64,000 nt of DNA from Ascaris suum. Lineage: Eukaryota > Nematoda > Chromadorea > Rhabditida > Ascarididae. The notes under the pieces were generated by a model. It did not search any database, was not told the DNA's origin, and was given only the letters and a program-made list of their open reading frames with translations. The stretch covers positions 744,137 through 808,136 of the forward strand of contig CM024184.1 of NCBI GenBank assembly GCA_013433145.1, written 5' to 3'. Below are positions 26,171 to 39,339 of this stretch, in pieces (positions within the stretch are counted from its first letter, which is position 1; every line of letters starts with the position of its first letter). Position numbers and translations under genes: made by a program.

Positions 26171-27122
26171 CAGATATAACAACCTCATGATGCACCTTTC
26201 ACCTAAAGCAGACATTTCTATCGATTAAATAGGAAATCTCTGCTATATTCAGGCTGATTTTTTTTTTACGAGAATAGGAAACTTCTGCAGCATTTCCCAC
26301 TAAGGTCAACTTGGATAATTTCAATGTTTGCTGTTGTCATTTTTATTGATTATCCCTATTGAATCGTTACAATGTGTGATTGGCAACTGCAAATTGCAAG
26401 CTTATTTTCACATGACACGCACTAGAATTCTTATTTTAAAAAGCTTTCATCATCAATTATTTTCCTCCTTGAAAAAAATTTCAACGACAAAATAATTCTC
26501 TAAAAAAAAATCTCCCATAAAAACTGCTCAAAAATAATAGTAATAAATGCAGTAAAAATTTTTTAACATACTAAATAATATTGAAAATTTGTTGAGAATT
26601 CCAATTTTTTGAAGAAATGAGCTGCGCGATTTCTTCGAAAAAGATCAAAATTTATTTCTTTCACTAATTACTTTGTCGTTAATCACTTTTTGAAATCGTA
26701 ATTATTCTTCGATGAATTAACGCACTTTAATGATCTATCTATAAAACGATCAAGGAATTCAGTTCAGCGTATATTATAATGGCGCATATGGCAACTAAAT
26801 ATCGATATAAGTCTTTAAAAGAATACGTAAATAAATACAAGTGGAGTAATACTCAAAATTTCTCTTCAATACAGAAGAATGCTCTAAGTGAGCGGAAAAC
26901 AAATCAAGGATAATAAACAAGATATTAGTATTACTGAGATTGTTCTAGCATGCAATAGTTGGCAATTGCATTCCCGTTCATATTATAATCGGAAAATTCG
27001 CAAGCGTGATATTATATCATGACAAAGGGTTTTTATGAAATCGAATTGGCTATGTTGAAGGATAGGGATGAGGGTATGAAGTGAAAAGAGGATTAAACGA
27101 GAGAAAAGTTAGTAAGAACCAT

Positions 27123-27137
27123 CCCCCCCCCCCCCCC
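27123..27137. repeat. Mono-C tract
   Basis: Fifteen consecutive C. Confidence 0.95.
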
Positions 27138-27940
27138 TTCTTTTTTCAACGCGCTTCTGTTTCCGCTGTATTTAATCAAATTACTCAAGTGTTTTAAAAT
27201 ACTTACTTGAATTTTTTCCACATGCAATTTTCACTTATTAGTCAAATGCTAGCCCAATTCTTGGCTATAATAGAATTTCTTTTCAACGCTAATCTTTTTC
27301 CAATTAAGAGAAGTAAGAAATTTGCTAACTATCAATAGATAAGAAAAAACTAGAATCTCATTGAAAAATTAATCAACTAAAGGATTCTCTGGAAATCGAT
27401 ATTTCTCATCACTCGATTCTTTCATTGCTCCATAATTCTCCCCGTCCTCTCTCCTAACAAAAAAAAAGGAAAGTCGAAATCCATCATCAAATGAATATAA
27501 TCAACTTTTTTATTCGAAAATTGCATTCATTTTTCAGCTACCATTGCAGTTACTCACATTGGCATAGATTATTTTGATTATATTACTATATATTTTGCAT
27601 AATATCACAAGAGCGATTAAATTGTAAATACCTTCATTAATTGCCCATTGAATTAAATGATCAATTATGTAAATGAGCCTTCTATTCATCCAGTGACCGA
27701 GCTTATTGACTAAATATCATCGAAAGTTTCACGAAAGATTATTTCAACAACATTTCAAGAATAAGCAAACTTTAAATTACAAAAATTATAATCGTATAAT
27801 GTTCATAAATTTCTAAGTTTTGCAAAAGAACATAGTTTTGCAATATAAACGCGCAATTGAAATAAATAATTGAATCGAGTGATATTCATTAGAATATATG
27901 AAAAATGAAGAAAATAGAATTCGTAGATATAAATGCTTGC

Positions 27941-28190
27941 CTCTAGATAATATAGTAGAGCGTCGTTCGTAGTTTGTTCTTGTTAGCGATTCATGTGCTC
28001 TTGATAGCCAACTTTTTCTCGTTTGAACACCACCGTTACTTATACGTCTTGCTTTTAGTACGATATTACTCAAAGTTTTCTCATCATTGACGGTTAACAT
28101 TGCCGAATTTATTGATGGTGTATTAAGAGTTTCTAGCTCCTCTTGATTGTTCGCTTCATCGAAAAGAATCGGTAATGAATGTATATTCAT
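27941..28190 (-). CDS. Leader B: short alternative first coding exon with a GC-type donor
   Basis: ATG at 28190 is immediately preceded by an in-frame TAA. The exon gives 83 codons plus one base and ends at AGAG|GCAAGC, a good match to the minor GC-AG donor class (intron GC at 27940-27939). No GT donor in a compatible place was seen. The phase is 1, as in leaders A and C. The peptide starts acidic (residues 10-20) and becomes strongly basic: RRIS at 48-51, RKSWLS at 58-63 and RRST at 76-79, all basophilic-kinase-like sites. RKSWLS matches RVSWLS of leader C, and an arginine-x-Ser-Trp site also occurs in the short leader of mammalian PDE4D3. I infer an alternative first exon of the same gene. 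Codons past the donor turn into hydrophobic AT-rich noise, which supports the exon end. A chance ORF is less likely given the composition and the shared phase. Confidence 0.6.
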
Positions 28191-29362
28191 TTATTTCGAA
28201 TTCGATAATAACTGTAGGCTGAATCTAAATTAATATTCCACAACGATTTTATAAAAGGAACTGATCGGAATTAATAGTAATCAAACGAGATGGCAATTAA
28301 TAAAAATAAATATCATCTATCGCTATAGAAGAGCAAAAGCGTAGGATGTTTGTAATATGTTTATGAAAGATATTTCATGGGAAAAAAACATAAAGCCTAG
28401 TGGGACGAAAAAAAAATAGCCGCCTCATAGATACCTTCCTCATCTATTTTATCTCCCTTTCTCATCGATCATTATAGAAGTATGATCAGTTGTTTCTTCC
28501 CTATTTATCTTCGATTCATTACTCTGTTTTGCTGCATAAAAACGACGAGAAGCCTACGATCATATTTAATCATTTTTCAGCACAGGTGAGATGTTTATCA
28601 GTTCTCTATGCGCTAAAACTCAATGAATATGTGGTGGGATTTTTAATAGTTATACTGACTGTTAAACATACAGGTTCCTAGCTAGACGCTAATGAACATG
28701 ACCATTAACATATATGAAATTCAACTCTGTTGTAAGCAAGTGAGGAAAGGTGCAGAATGATTGAATGGGAGGAGGGGGAGGGTGATGGGGCATGGATGTG
28801 ATGCTAGAGGGGGGGGGGAAGGGTTCAAATCATCACGCAACAAAGATTTTTTTTTTCTAGAAATAAGGATTTGAAGTTCGAAAAATTTATTGCTAAAAAA
28901 TAGAAAAATCTTTTTTATGCATTCGATGTTTATATATTGAATTGGTGAAATGCGAAGGAAATTCACTAATATAAGAGTAAGAATTTTGTGATAGCTAAGA
29001 AAACAAGCAGAAAAAGTCTTTCATTATGAAGTCAACTTATGAATTGAAAATTAAAAATATCGTCAAATTAGTGATTAACAATATTGATGCTTTCTCTAGG
29101 AATTATTTAAATTAGTGAAATTCACGTTATCATCTAATCAATTATATTTTCATTAATAATTTGTAATATTATTTACACAGAAGACCTGTTGAGAAAATAA
29201 ATTTCATATCTTCGTTTGCAAATAACTACAAAGGAGAAAGAAAATTTTTGTATACTTTTGTGGAATAATGATTTTTCCAATGCCTGAAAGTGGTGGATTT
29301 TTTCACAATCGCTAGCGAATTTCATTATTATCTCCATATCAACCTGTTCTCCCATCGTTGCA

Positions 29363-29379
29363 CCCCCCCCCCCCCCCCC
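29363..29379. repeat. Mono-C tract
   Basis: About 17 consecutive C, 150 bases from the GC-rich patch upstream of leader B. Confidence 0.95.
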
Positions 29380-29608
29380 TCTCTCCCAAGCACTCTCCTT
29401 CTCCTTCTAATAAAGCCTTCTAAAATAATCGCTGAAAAAGTTGTGAATTTGCTGCTCAAGATAGCTAGTTCTATGAAGCAAATGAGACTTGTTACGTACT
29501 AATGATTAAATTTAAGAGCAAGGCAACGAAATGACGTTAGCAGGCGACGGGTGAGTGCATACCAACGAGCAATGAATGTACAATAGGCCATAAGACGTTG
29601 CATCAACG

Positions 29609-29617
29609 CCTTTTATA
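29609..29617 (-). promoter_or_regulatory. Possible TATA box upstream of leader B
   Basis: On the minus strand the sequence reads CCGTATAAAAGGCG inside an unusually GC-rich patch (29520-29660) of otherwise AT-rich intron. It points toward leader B, about 1.4 kb downstream. TATA-like words are common by chance in such DNA, and it is the GC-rich setting that makes this one stand out. A transcript from here would need a long 5' UTR or a short 5' intron. Confidence 0.25.
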
Positions 29618-30338
29618 CGGTGATTACCGCCTCAAAGCTAGTCACATTTACTGGTGTTCATTTACTGCTAGCTAATATTCTTTAGATGCTTAAAGGGAAG
29701 GATCGATCCTAATAGTGATAATAAATGAAAAACAGTCAGAAAATAAGTTCATCAATTTAATTAATGTTCTATTCAAGCAAATGCTTCTTCCATCGTTTGT
29801 GTGATCGATATATTTTCAAATTTGATACTACTAAATGATGTTTGCTGAGGGAAAGATCGCAAATCGTAGAGCGCAATGCTGATCCGCCTCATTCTTGATT
29901 TTTTATAGGACCATGATGGCACATTTACCTCTCTCCTTCGCTTTTTTACGTCCCATGGAAACCCCGCTTCCAAAGTTTTTATGAAAAGCCATTACACGAC
30001 GTTCTGAAGGTAGTAAAAATAATCAGCCTAGATCCGCTCGTTTGCTGCTCTTAGCTCCTCAAAAATTTTGCCATTTTCGCCAAAAACCCTCTCCCTTCCT
30101 ACCTCCTTATATCTTCGCTAATTTCGCTGATAATCATTGTTGCGTTTATTATTGAAATTCTACAATATAAATAGCGCACTGAATGAATAAGAAAGGAAAT
30201 AACTATGTCGGAGTTTAACGACGCAATATTTCGAAAACACGAAGAGTATAGCCGAGATCATAAATACGAATAGAACTAAACGCAAACATGTGTTAGCATT
30301 TAATGAATAGCTCAAAAAACAATAAAAATTTATTTCGA

Positions 30339-30346
30339 TGACGTCA
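30339..30346. promoter_or_regulatory. Perfect CRE palindrome TGACGTCA
   Basis: An exact CRE lies between leaders B and A, about 2.1 kb upstream of the leader B start and about 0.7 kb upstream of the TATA-like box at 29.6 kb. Confidence 0.4.
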
Positions 30347-30698
30347 TACACCTACACGAATCGAGATTTCATTTCTAATCTCTATCGCTATCATTTTAAT
30401 AAATTCCTTTTCGTTGAATATGAAAAAATTTTCCAACATATTCAATAAAAAATATAAAAAATATTATTAAAAAATTTTAATTTCATTTGAATTCATAAAA
30501 ATGTTTCGAATTTCTCAATCTTTAAGACGAAAATTGAAAATAGATATTCTTTGATGATGAAAATTCGTTGAAAATATTTTCAATTCGTGAAAAAATTTAA
30601 GTTTATAGGGGAAATTTCAATTTTTTGAAGAATTTATTCATTGTTGTCTCTTCATCATTGAACTCCGAAATTTGAAATTTCTACTTCGATAAATTCTT

Positions 30699-30706
30699 TG
30701 ACGTCA
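30699..30706. promoter_or_regulatory. Perfect CRE with an adjacent half-site
   Basis: TGACGTCA is followed two bases later by a second partial site, TGACGTAA, giving a tandem CRE-like pair. It lies 360 bases from the CRE at 30.34 kb, upstream of leader B. Confidence 0.4.
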
Positions 30707-30856
30707 TATGACGTAAATAGATCTGCAATTTCTGAGTGATAAACAATTTTTTCTATTTCTCTCTATAAATAAAATCGAAATAATATCACTACACTAAGCT
30801 AGTAATGGAAAAAATGATTATATAATCGACGCATAATATCTTTGCGTATTTTATTA

Positions 30857-30935
30857 GTTATTGTAATTGTAATTGAAATATTTGAACTTTTTATAGTTGT
30901 TAAATTTGTAATTGTAATTGAAATATTTGAATGCG
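30857..30935. repeat. Direct repeat of an AT-rich 24-mer
   Basis: TTGTAATTGTAATTGAAA followed by TATTTGAA occurs twice about 48 bases apart. Confidence 0.7.
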
Positions 30936-31803
30936 TAATTCATAATGTAATTGAAAAATCGAAATTAAAATAAAATTTGAAATTTTTAAAAAAATATATT
31001 CACCACAAATTAACGACGCAAAAATAACTCAGTGGCATAAAGAGTTATTATCGTATTTTCTAAGGAAACTAAAGATAGAAAAAAGCTTAAATTAAAGGCA
31101 AAAAAAAAACTGAAAAATTGAAAAGTCGACGAATCGTTGTAAGTAATAAAATATTCGCAAGAGAAATAATCAAACTTTTCGAATTTTCGGTATTATCTGG
31201 GAAAATGGAAAAAAAACTCAAAAGTAATTGAGATAAAAATTGTATGCTTCGAAGTATATAACTTGGATTAACGCTCGAATTCTCAAAATAATTATAGGTT
31301 CTTGGCAATTCACGAGTGAGAAATTGAATTTTTCAGTAAATTAAGATTTTTTTTTATTAATTGATCAATCATTTTCACTTAAAAAACGACCAATGTTAAT
31401 GACTCTACAGACTCTAAGCCATAGATTTTGCCGACACAATGCACGTTGCATTGATATTAGAACGATGAGGTATTGCTCTTTATAACTTGTTGATTCCATC
31501 CGTTTTTTTTTTCGAAGAAAACTCTAGTACTACAAAGATGAACTTGTAAATTCAATAGTCAACGATATTTTTATTGGTGTTGAAGAATTTGGGGTAAAAA
31601 TTGCCGTATATGTACAGGGCAGCTTATGCCAACGACATGCCTCTAATGTGCAAACACGCTCATTTGCATGCGAGTGATGTTGCACTTCTGTTCCTTGAGT
31701 CATTACACCTCATGTTTTTAATTTCCCATGAGCCCAAATGTTCCAGAACTCATTTTTGTGCGTCTTCGCAACCAAAATTTATTAGCACGTTACTACGATA
31801 TCG

Positions 31804-31924
<121 letters not shown>

Positions 31925-34753
31925 AACTTCATCCAACTGTCCACAAGGTTCAATTCACAAAGCACCAAAGCTCCATTTATGAATTTTGATGCGCAGTATA
32001 TATTCCACACGACGCCTCCTTTACCGTAACTCATGTTGATCCATCAATTTCGAACGAAGTTATAGAGATTGAAGGTCAAAAGATTTTGCATGCGTTGAAC
32101 GCTTGGTCACCTTTTCGATCGATTTTTTTTTTCAATTTTGCAGCTTAATTACAGTCACTTTAGAAAAAGACAAGAAAAAGATTCATATGTGAAGTTAAAT
32201 TAATGAAAATATGCGTTAATCAATCTCGAATACTTCGAAATGAGATCTGTTGAAATACGAGGTAATTAACCTCAAATATTTTTATCTTTGTTTTTCATTT
32301 ATGGAATTGTTTAAATAATTCGAAAATATATTGTTTTCTTCCGCATCGGAATCTATTGCAATCATACCAGCGGTGAACTTTTTATCAAAAAAAGTGAGCT
32401 TTTTATGAAAACAAAAAAATTCTGTTAACACATCGAATTATCGATATAATTCTCCTTAATATTAAGCTTTTTAGCAAAGCTAATACGAGCTGAATATTCT
32501 CTCAAAGATCTTCTATGTTATTTACACATTTGTACTTTTTATAAGCTTCACATACATAACAATTCGCATTAATAACACAACAAAATATATTAAATATAAT
32601 GCGCTTATCAAGAATTGCATCATATAAAACCTATCACAAGCTTAGTTTTATCATTGGCGCTATTTATTTTTCTTCATCACACCTATTAAGTATGGCAATT
32701 TCAGATGTATGGCAATTCCTTATACATTTTAATATATCAGTTTAGAATTAAAATATTGTGGTATCACATTTTTTTTTTTGTAATAACCATACATAATTAA
32801 AATATGTAAAAAACATAGAATATAGAACAATCAATTAAGGAATTATTATCCACAACGTAATTTAGTATTTTAAACTATTGCGCCATATAAGTGATTCTGA
32901 AACCGGAGAAATCAACTACTTCAACGAATGAGTGAATCGACAAGTAAAGTAAATCAGTATTGAAAATACTAAATTACTTCTTTATTTTCACTATATTTTA
33001 TTGCACTATAATGTAGTGTGCTACACTTTGAACTTGAGAAAAATAATAGCATATCGCTATCTTCGAGATGATGCCGATTCGTATTAATTCAGATGATTAG
33101 AATAGTCTCGATTAATCGCCTTTTTTTTTCTGAATTATTGAAAAAATTATGAATTACGAATTCAAATATTTTCGCAACAAATAAATTGATTATCTCATTA
33201 AGAAAAATGCATTCATCTGGGAATTTTGGCCACGTCATCTGGAAACACTTTTCCAGGGGGGGGGGGGTTTAAATGGAATTATGAGGAAATATTCACTCTG
33301 TTAACATGGCAATCTCAACTTCTATCGTATTCGATCTTCCCGAATATCTGAGTATACTCGCGGGGATTATATAATATTATTGCTGTGCCTCCATGGAAAA
33401 ATTCTGTGAGCGTAAATTATTGCAACATTACTTCATAGACTGATAGTCAATCATAATATCCCAAGGTCCCAAGCAAATGAGACCATAATGTATAACTGCT
33501 TCATAGAAAATCAGTTGTTACTTTTAATTAAACAACGTCTTGCCAAATGATCGAACAAACCGTGTCATAATTTTTCAGCGAAGTTTTTCAGTTAGATCGC
33601 TCTTTTCTAAATGTTTCAACGATGAGAAATTTTTAAGCAGCAAATATTGTATCAATGATATGAAAATACGTTATTGATTAACAAATCGTGCTCAGAGTAC
33701 TCCACAAATAAAAAATTTCAGTTCCCCATAACAGAAAGTATTTATAATTTTTACTATTACTCAGGAGAAGAACAAGAAGAAATTGATTAGAAAAATTCCA
33801 AATGAACTGTCTCACAACCAAACGATTATTGGGATGAAAGATTTATCATTTCAGCAATAACGAATACATCAATATGAACGTTTTTCATAGATCCTAACAT
33901 GCGAGACCTTTACTTAACCCTTTTTTCGATTAGAAAGGAGTAGAAAGTAAGGAAATTCTTGGATTATTTGGTTCAAAGATTTCAACGGATCTATTATTTC
34001 ATTGTTGATCTATCTGCATAGGATGTTCATTCGATTATATGTGACCATAAATATTTTCAGCGTAAACATCAACGATAGCCTGAGGGTAAAACATCCGATA
34101 GTGATCGTAAATCTCGACAACAGCGGATAAAGCAATAAAAGTCATGCTTAACGCTTCGTTCTTTCACTGTCGCATTTAAACATCATGCTCAAAAAAAGTT
34201 AGGAAACATATCTGTGCTAAAAAAAACAAAAAAAAAGGAGTGAAACTAAGTTGTCGCGTTCGCTTATCGTATACGGATTTATGAAGGTTTTACCTCTTTG
34301 ATCAAATAATGGCTGAATATATTGAGAGAGTGAGAATATTTTTGAAATATTTGCAAAAAAAAAAAAAGATTTCTATTTAGAAACAATTGAGAACCACAAG
34401 AAATTCATCTCGTTTTCTCAAATTCACGATGGTTTTACTTAATATTGAAAATGTTATTTATTAAACGATATCAGTTCTAAGCTCTAGAAAAAGTTAAAGC
34501 TGCTTACACAATACCTTTCACATATTATTCATGAACTATTTAATTCTATAAATCGTTGTCAATTAATATTAATATTATATATTTTCAATAATATTGTTGT
34601 TTTAAAAAAAATGTAATTCGCTATTGAAGTCTTTCAATTCATATTCTATTAGTTCTTTAGGACTGATTCATTGAACGATATGGACCTAATTCGATACCTC
34701 TGCAGGACTCAAAAAGAAAAAGAGAAAAGAAATATCGATGATAATAAGCCAAC

Positions 34754-35963
34754 CATTGTCCTCTTCGAACTCATGTACGCTGTCATCGTCCATTGTGTAG
34801 ATGTTACTCGGCCTGCGTTCATCTTTAGGTAACGTCAATAGTTGCATCGAATCCAACGAATGCATCGAGTGAATAGTCGCCGAAGCACCTGAGCTACCAT
34901 GATTCCCGAACTCACTACCGTGACCCATGTGTGTCGCACTTTTTGGTCTTCGCATACGTGAACGCATTTTATGACGTGATAGTGGTGTCACTGAACCACT
35001 AGCCACAGTTGCCTCACTACCAAGTGAACCACTTCCATCTGATTCTTGCCGTTTCCGTATGAGACGACCAAAAACAGTACCACCAGTATTGATTCGATTA
35101 CATGAACTATTAGATACGGGTCGTACGGTAAATACACGACCACGTCCGGCAGCTAAATCCTGCTCTGAGGAGTCGCTTGCAGTCTCGGCTGTTGTTGCAA
35201 AACTTGTTTCACTTGCAAACTTCCTTAACTGTCGGTCAATAAGTGATTTCATACGTGGCGCTTTAACTGGTGTATTGGTGAAAACCACTGATGCGTGATT
35301 ACCACCGGATTGACTAGATACATCTCGAGATAATTCAGTAGGATCGGCGAGTATCACTGTGCGACTCGGACGACTACTCAGCAATGGATGTGCCGAATCG
35401 CCAACGACGACCGACCGATTCCATTCACGTGTCATCAGGATTGAATGTGGAGGCTCAATAATCGCTGATGTAGGCGGTTGACTAAATCGATTGGTGAGAA
35501 TTGAATGTGAGGGTCGAAAAGGTGCATGACCCGATTCACTTGCCTCAAAAGTATGACCAGATTCAATTGTCGACAACGAATGACCACTTGCGAAAGTCGC
35601 ACGGTAGAGAGCACCTGATACGGGTGTTTGATTAACTTCACCAGGATGGAAACAGGTACGATTAGATCGTGCCTCTGAAAGTGGTTGACTAAATTCGTTA
35701 CGTAAAACTCGTCGACTTGGCTCAGATGTAATCAGCTTGGAGCAACTTGGTGCTTCATTTGCAGTATTCTTTGAAGCCTCAATGGAAACATCAGTAGTTG
35801 TCGTCGCATCTTGATCTTTAGAAATTGTCGGAGAGTCAGCGTTCAAACAAAATGCATAATTTTCCGAAAAACTGACAGGTGTATCTCGTAGTGGCGTTTG
35901 ATCATCACCAAGCATATCCTCATCGGCATCGCTATAACAATGCGGTGACGTCATAACCAGCAT
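34754..35963 (-). CDS. Leader A: first coding exon of a minus-strand gene, candidate PDE4/dunce-type N-terminus
   Basis: This exon opens with ATG at 35963, directly preceded by an in-frame TGA, and gives 403 codons plus one base. The proposed donor is AATG|GTTGGC (intron GT at 34753-34752), phase 1, the same phase as leaders B and C. The protein is hydrophilic and Ser/Thr-rich, with no membrane segment. Residues 1-80 are acidic. Residues 84-180 carry loose internal repeats: FSQP at 91-94 and 160-163, HSIL at 153-156 and 173-176, and SGH three times between 127 and 146. Residues 275-345 are basic (RLIRKRQES, RMRRPKS). The end reads RRPS (383-386) followed by FEEDNG, which resembles the FDV(D/E)NG stretch before UCR1 in long PDE4 isoforms; that likeness is the main basis for the family guess. 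A later donor (GAG|GTATCG, exon end 34698) would add an implausible hydrophobic tail and change phase. The sequence clearly looks coding, in strong contrast to its surroundings. The family assignment is inference. Confidence 0.75.
35946..35953. promoter_or_regulatory. Perfect CRE overlapping the leader A start region
   Basis: TGACGTCA lies within codons 4-6 of leader A, only about 10 bases past its ATG. It may be a promoter-proximal element or simply codon choice (Met-Thr-Ser). Confidence 0.35.
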
Positions 35964-36420
35964 TCAGAATACACTCAATAAATCCGTATAATTAGGTGAT
36001 GTGATTATTCGCAGATCAACCGAACGGGTTGATCAATCAATAAATCATATCGATTAAGAAATCAGTTCGTCCATTTCGGATTGTAAATCACGATCATCAT
36101 CGTCTGCATCTGTGAACGTGTTATGTTGTTAGCAGCGCGCAAAAAAAACAGCGTTCAATAAAATCACACATATGTGAAAAAGTGACGATTGAACGATGGT
36201 CGCGAAAAGTAATCAGTAGGGTTGGGGGGGGGGGGTACTAGATGAATTGTACGCTATTACGAGTAGAGACAACAAAGCAACGACGAGCACCTTCATCACT
36301 TATTGTTAAGGATAGAAATGATTATATAAAAAGCAACAAATAATTTAATAAATTTTCTAATCGACGCATACACTAACGAAAAAAAAAACGAAATCAGTTC
36401 GTCCACTAACAAAAAAAAAA
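35964..36420 (-). promoter_or_regulatory. 5' flank of leader A
   Basis: Upstream of the leader A start, the DNA to about 36.33 kb is moderately GC-rich and includes CATCATCGTCTGCATC-like words on the plus strand and a mono-G run at 36224-36235. A 16-base word, gaaatcagttcgtcca, occurs twice (about 36058-36074 and 36390-36406). No TATA box is evident. This is the expected position of the leader A promoter and 5' UTR, but no element proves it. Confidence 0.35.
36224..36235. repeat. Mono-G tract
   Basis: Twelve consecutive G in the 5' flank of leader A. Confidence 0.95.
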
Positions 36421-39272
36421 AACAAAAATATTCATAGAGTGTAAAATTTTTCCATATAAAAAATATCGCATTTGTATTTTAATAAATTTTGTTTTATATT
36501 TTTTTACATTTTTGCATATTTATTTTTTATATTCGATATATTTTACATATTTCACTATTAATATTTTAAATTTTCCACAAAGTTTATATTTTCAGTAAAA
36601 ATCAATCATTTTGCAGCATATTTTTAATCACAAAAATTGATGCTATAAAAACTTAAGGGATATGAGTCCGCTCGAATCACTAATTGATCGCCCTTGCATC
36701 TACCCTCAGAAATCAATTCATAGTACTTATTATTGCCTTTACTTTTTTATTCTAATTGTTATATTACTCTAAATTAAGCAGTAAATAGTTAGAGTAATTT
36801 CATATACCTCTAAGAACATTGCTAAATATAAATGTCCATAAAACGAAAGATTTTAAAATTGTGTTTATGGAAATCAAATCAAAAGTTCAACGATCAAATC
36901 GAATTAAAGACTACAAAGAGTTTCGTTACAACAATCAATGATAGCGTAAATGTTGAAAAGTAAAAAAACAAAAAATAAAAATAAAAGAGTATAAAAAGAT
37001 AGCGATGATTAATGAATTTATTTTTTCACTATAATTGAAATTTCTATTGAAAGTAATCGTAAAACTATATGAGATTTTTTTCCCTAATTACATAATACAA
37101 CATTATTTTGCTGAATGATTCCACTTTTTTGAAAAAAGAAAAATTCATTCTCTTTTAGCGAATATATTCCTCTTTCGGCTATTATATTCTGCATTTTTTA
37201 AAATTCTTCCTGTTAAAAAAAAACGAAAACAATTCACAAAAAAAAAATTTCAGGAAATTAGGAAATGAAAAAAAAAAGAGAAGATGAACTCGCATGAATA
37301 CAAATTTCTAAGCGATGAAAATTTTTTACATACAAATTTGCAAGCAAATGAAAATAGCTAATTTTTTTTCGCTCTGAATTGCGCTTTTCGCTTCGACTTG
37401 TTTTATTTAAAGTCGACCCTTTCGTTTTCCCTTTTTCTCGGTTTGTTGCCCAATATATGTATTAGAGAATTCAATCTGGCCAATTGTAGTCAATAATCAT
37501 GGAATGCGTTTCGTGAGGTTTTTTCGAATCGAAACAACACACAACGATAGCATCTTAATTAACGCATGATGATGATGCCTGTTACGTCTCTATTGATATC
37601 TTCTCAGTTTCGCTACTCGCAAACTTATTTTGTCCTATGATAGATAATTGCCCACTTTGAATAAATGCATCGTAGACCACCGACTAAATACCATCGTTTC
37701 ATTTAAATATTCGTAATGTGCTGTCCTAATGTCCATATTTGTATTTATATTGATATTCATATTTATATTTAAATATTCAAATATTCATACATCCAAATGT
37801 AGCAGTATGTAATGGCATATAGTAGAATGTAGTGGCGACGTATGCGTGGGATAATGATAGGCGAGGGAAGGTTAGAGGTGGTTGTGGGAAATAAGTGAGG
37901 AGGAGGAAGATGTTGCCGTCCGGCAAAAAGCAGGGGGGTGGGTGAGTGAGAAGTGAGGGAGGGGAGAAAAAGTACGGAGTATGGGGAGCAATTTTCATAA
38001 GCGCACAGTAAAAAAAAAGATAAATACCGATTCCTCTCGAGCCAACTGTTCACTTACATGGTTCATTTCTCTCTCAATTATTCCAGTCCAAATGTCAATA
38101 AATTAACATATTTTCCATTTATTCAAAATAAACCCATAAGCGTTGGATCACAGAATGAAATACTTCGTTGCCGACTAGCTTCTGATTGATCTTCACCATT
38201 CACATTCAATATCTGATGAGAGTGGTACAATGAATATAAAGATGGGAGAGGCCATATCAAAAATTATTCGATTCATTGGATGATTCGAGTCGACAAAATC
38301 TCATTCAATTTCAGGTAATCTTAAAACTCTCTTATTGGAGAACTAGTCGAGATAGGTAATAAACGGATCTGAATTATTACCGAAAAAAACGTCGAATAAA
38401 TATCAACAAATTATTGTTTTTTATAACGTAATGCAAATTTTGAAATACGTGCAATCGGTAATTTCCACAAACACTTTGAATAATATTTTGAAAACAATGA
38501 AATCGAAGAGCATTTTATTAAGTTTGGTCGATGACCACCTTGATTTGAACGATGATGAAAATGATCCAATATATTAATATCTGGAAAGGAAAATTCTATA
38601 GGGGAATTTTTATGAAAAGCTCATTTTAAAATTCACAGTTGTTCAAAATTCTTTGAATGGAGGCCACGGTGGGAGGGCTAACATCTTTTTCATTTTTTTT
38701 GAATTCATAATTACGGATGAGCCAGAGAATATAAAAACGGAAAGTGGAAAGACTAGAAAAGGATATAACAATCAAAATGGCGTCCATTACAAAATTTAGC
38801 TGAAAAGTTCCATCAATTTTTTTTCTACCTATATTTCCTTTCAATGCCCTCCTTCCTCACCTTCCCTCTGCATCCCGAAAGAAACGTTTTTAGGCGAATA
38901 TTAGGGACCTCTCGGTGATATCGCTGAAAAAATTTCACATTGCCGCTAAACAATGGCTGATTGTATCTTGGGAGGGAGATGAGGAGTGGAGGGTAAGGAG
39001 TTGGAGGTCCGTATACTGAGCAACGGCAAGTGCAGATAAGACTATTTTCCATCTCCTCTTACATACATGTTTTGAAGAAAGGACCTCTAGTGTATTATGA
39101 ATCTCTCATGATCACACACTATGCTGCTTTCAGGAATATTTACATTTCCGCTCACTTCAATCTTACCAATTTTTCAAAAATTTCCTTCCGCTCGTTTTAT
39201 CAATTTCAATCCGTTTCAGAAAAAAAAAGTGAATAATGAAGAAAATTTGATATAGTATGCTATGAAAGATTA

Positions 39273-39273
<1 letters not shown>

Positions 39274-39335
<62 letters not shown>
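39274..39335. repeat. (TA)n array
   Basis: A perfect TA run of about 62 bp. Confidence 0.95.

Positions 39336-39339
<4 letters not shown>

Noticed and set aside
34698..34753. Extension of leader A to a better-looking donor GAG|GTATCG
   Set aside because: It adds a hydrophobic, low-complexity tail (Ile/Phe/Leu), gives phase 0 instead of 1 and crosses a pyrimidine-rich stretch that looks like intron.
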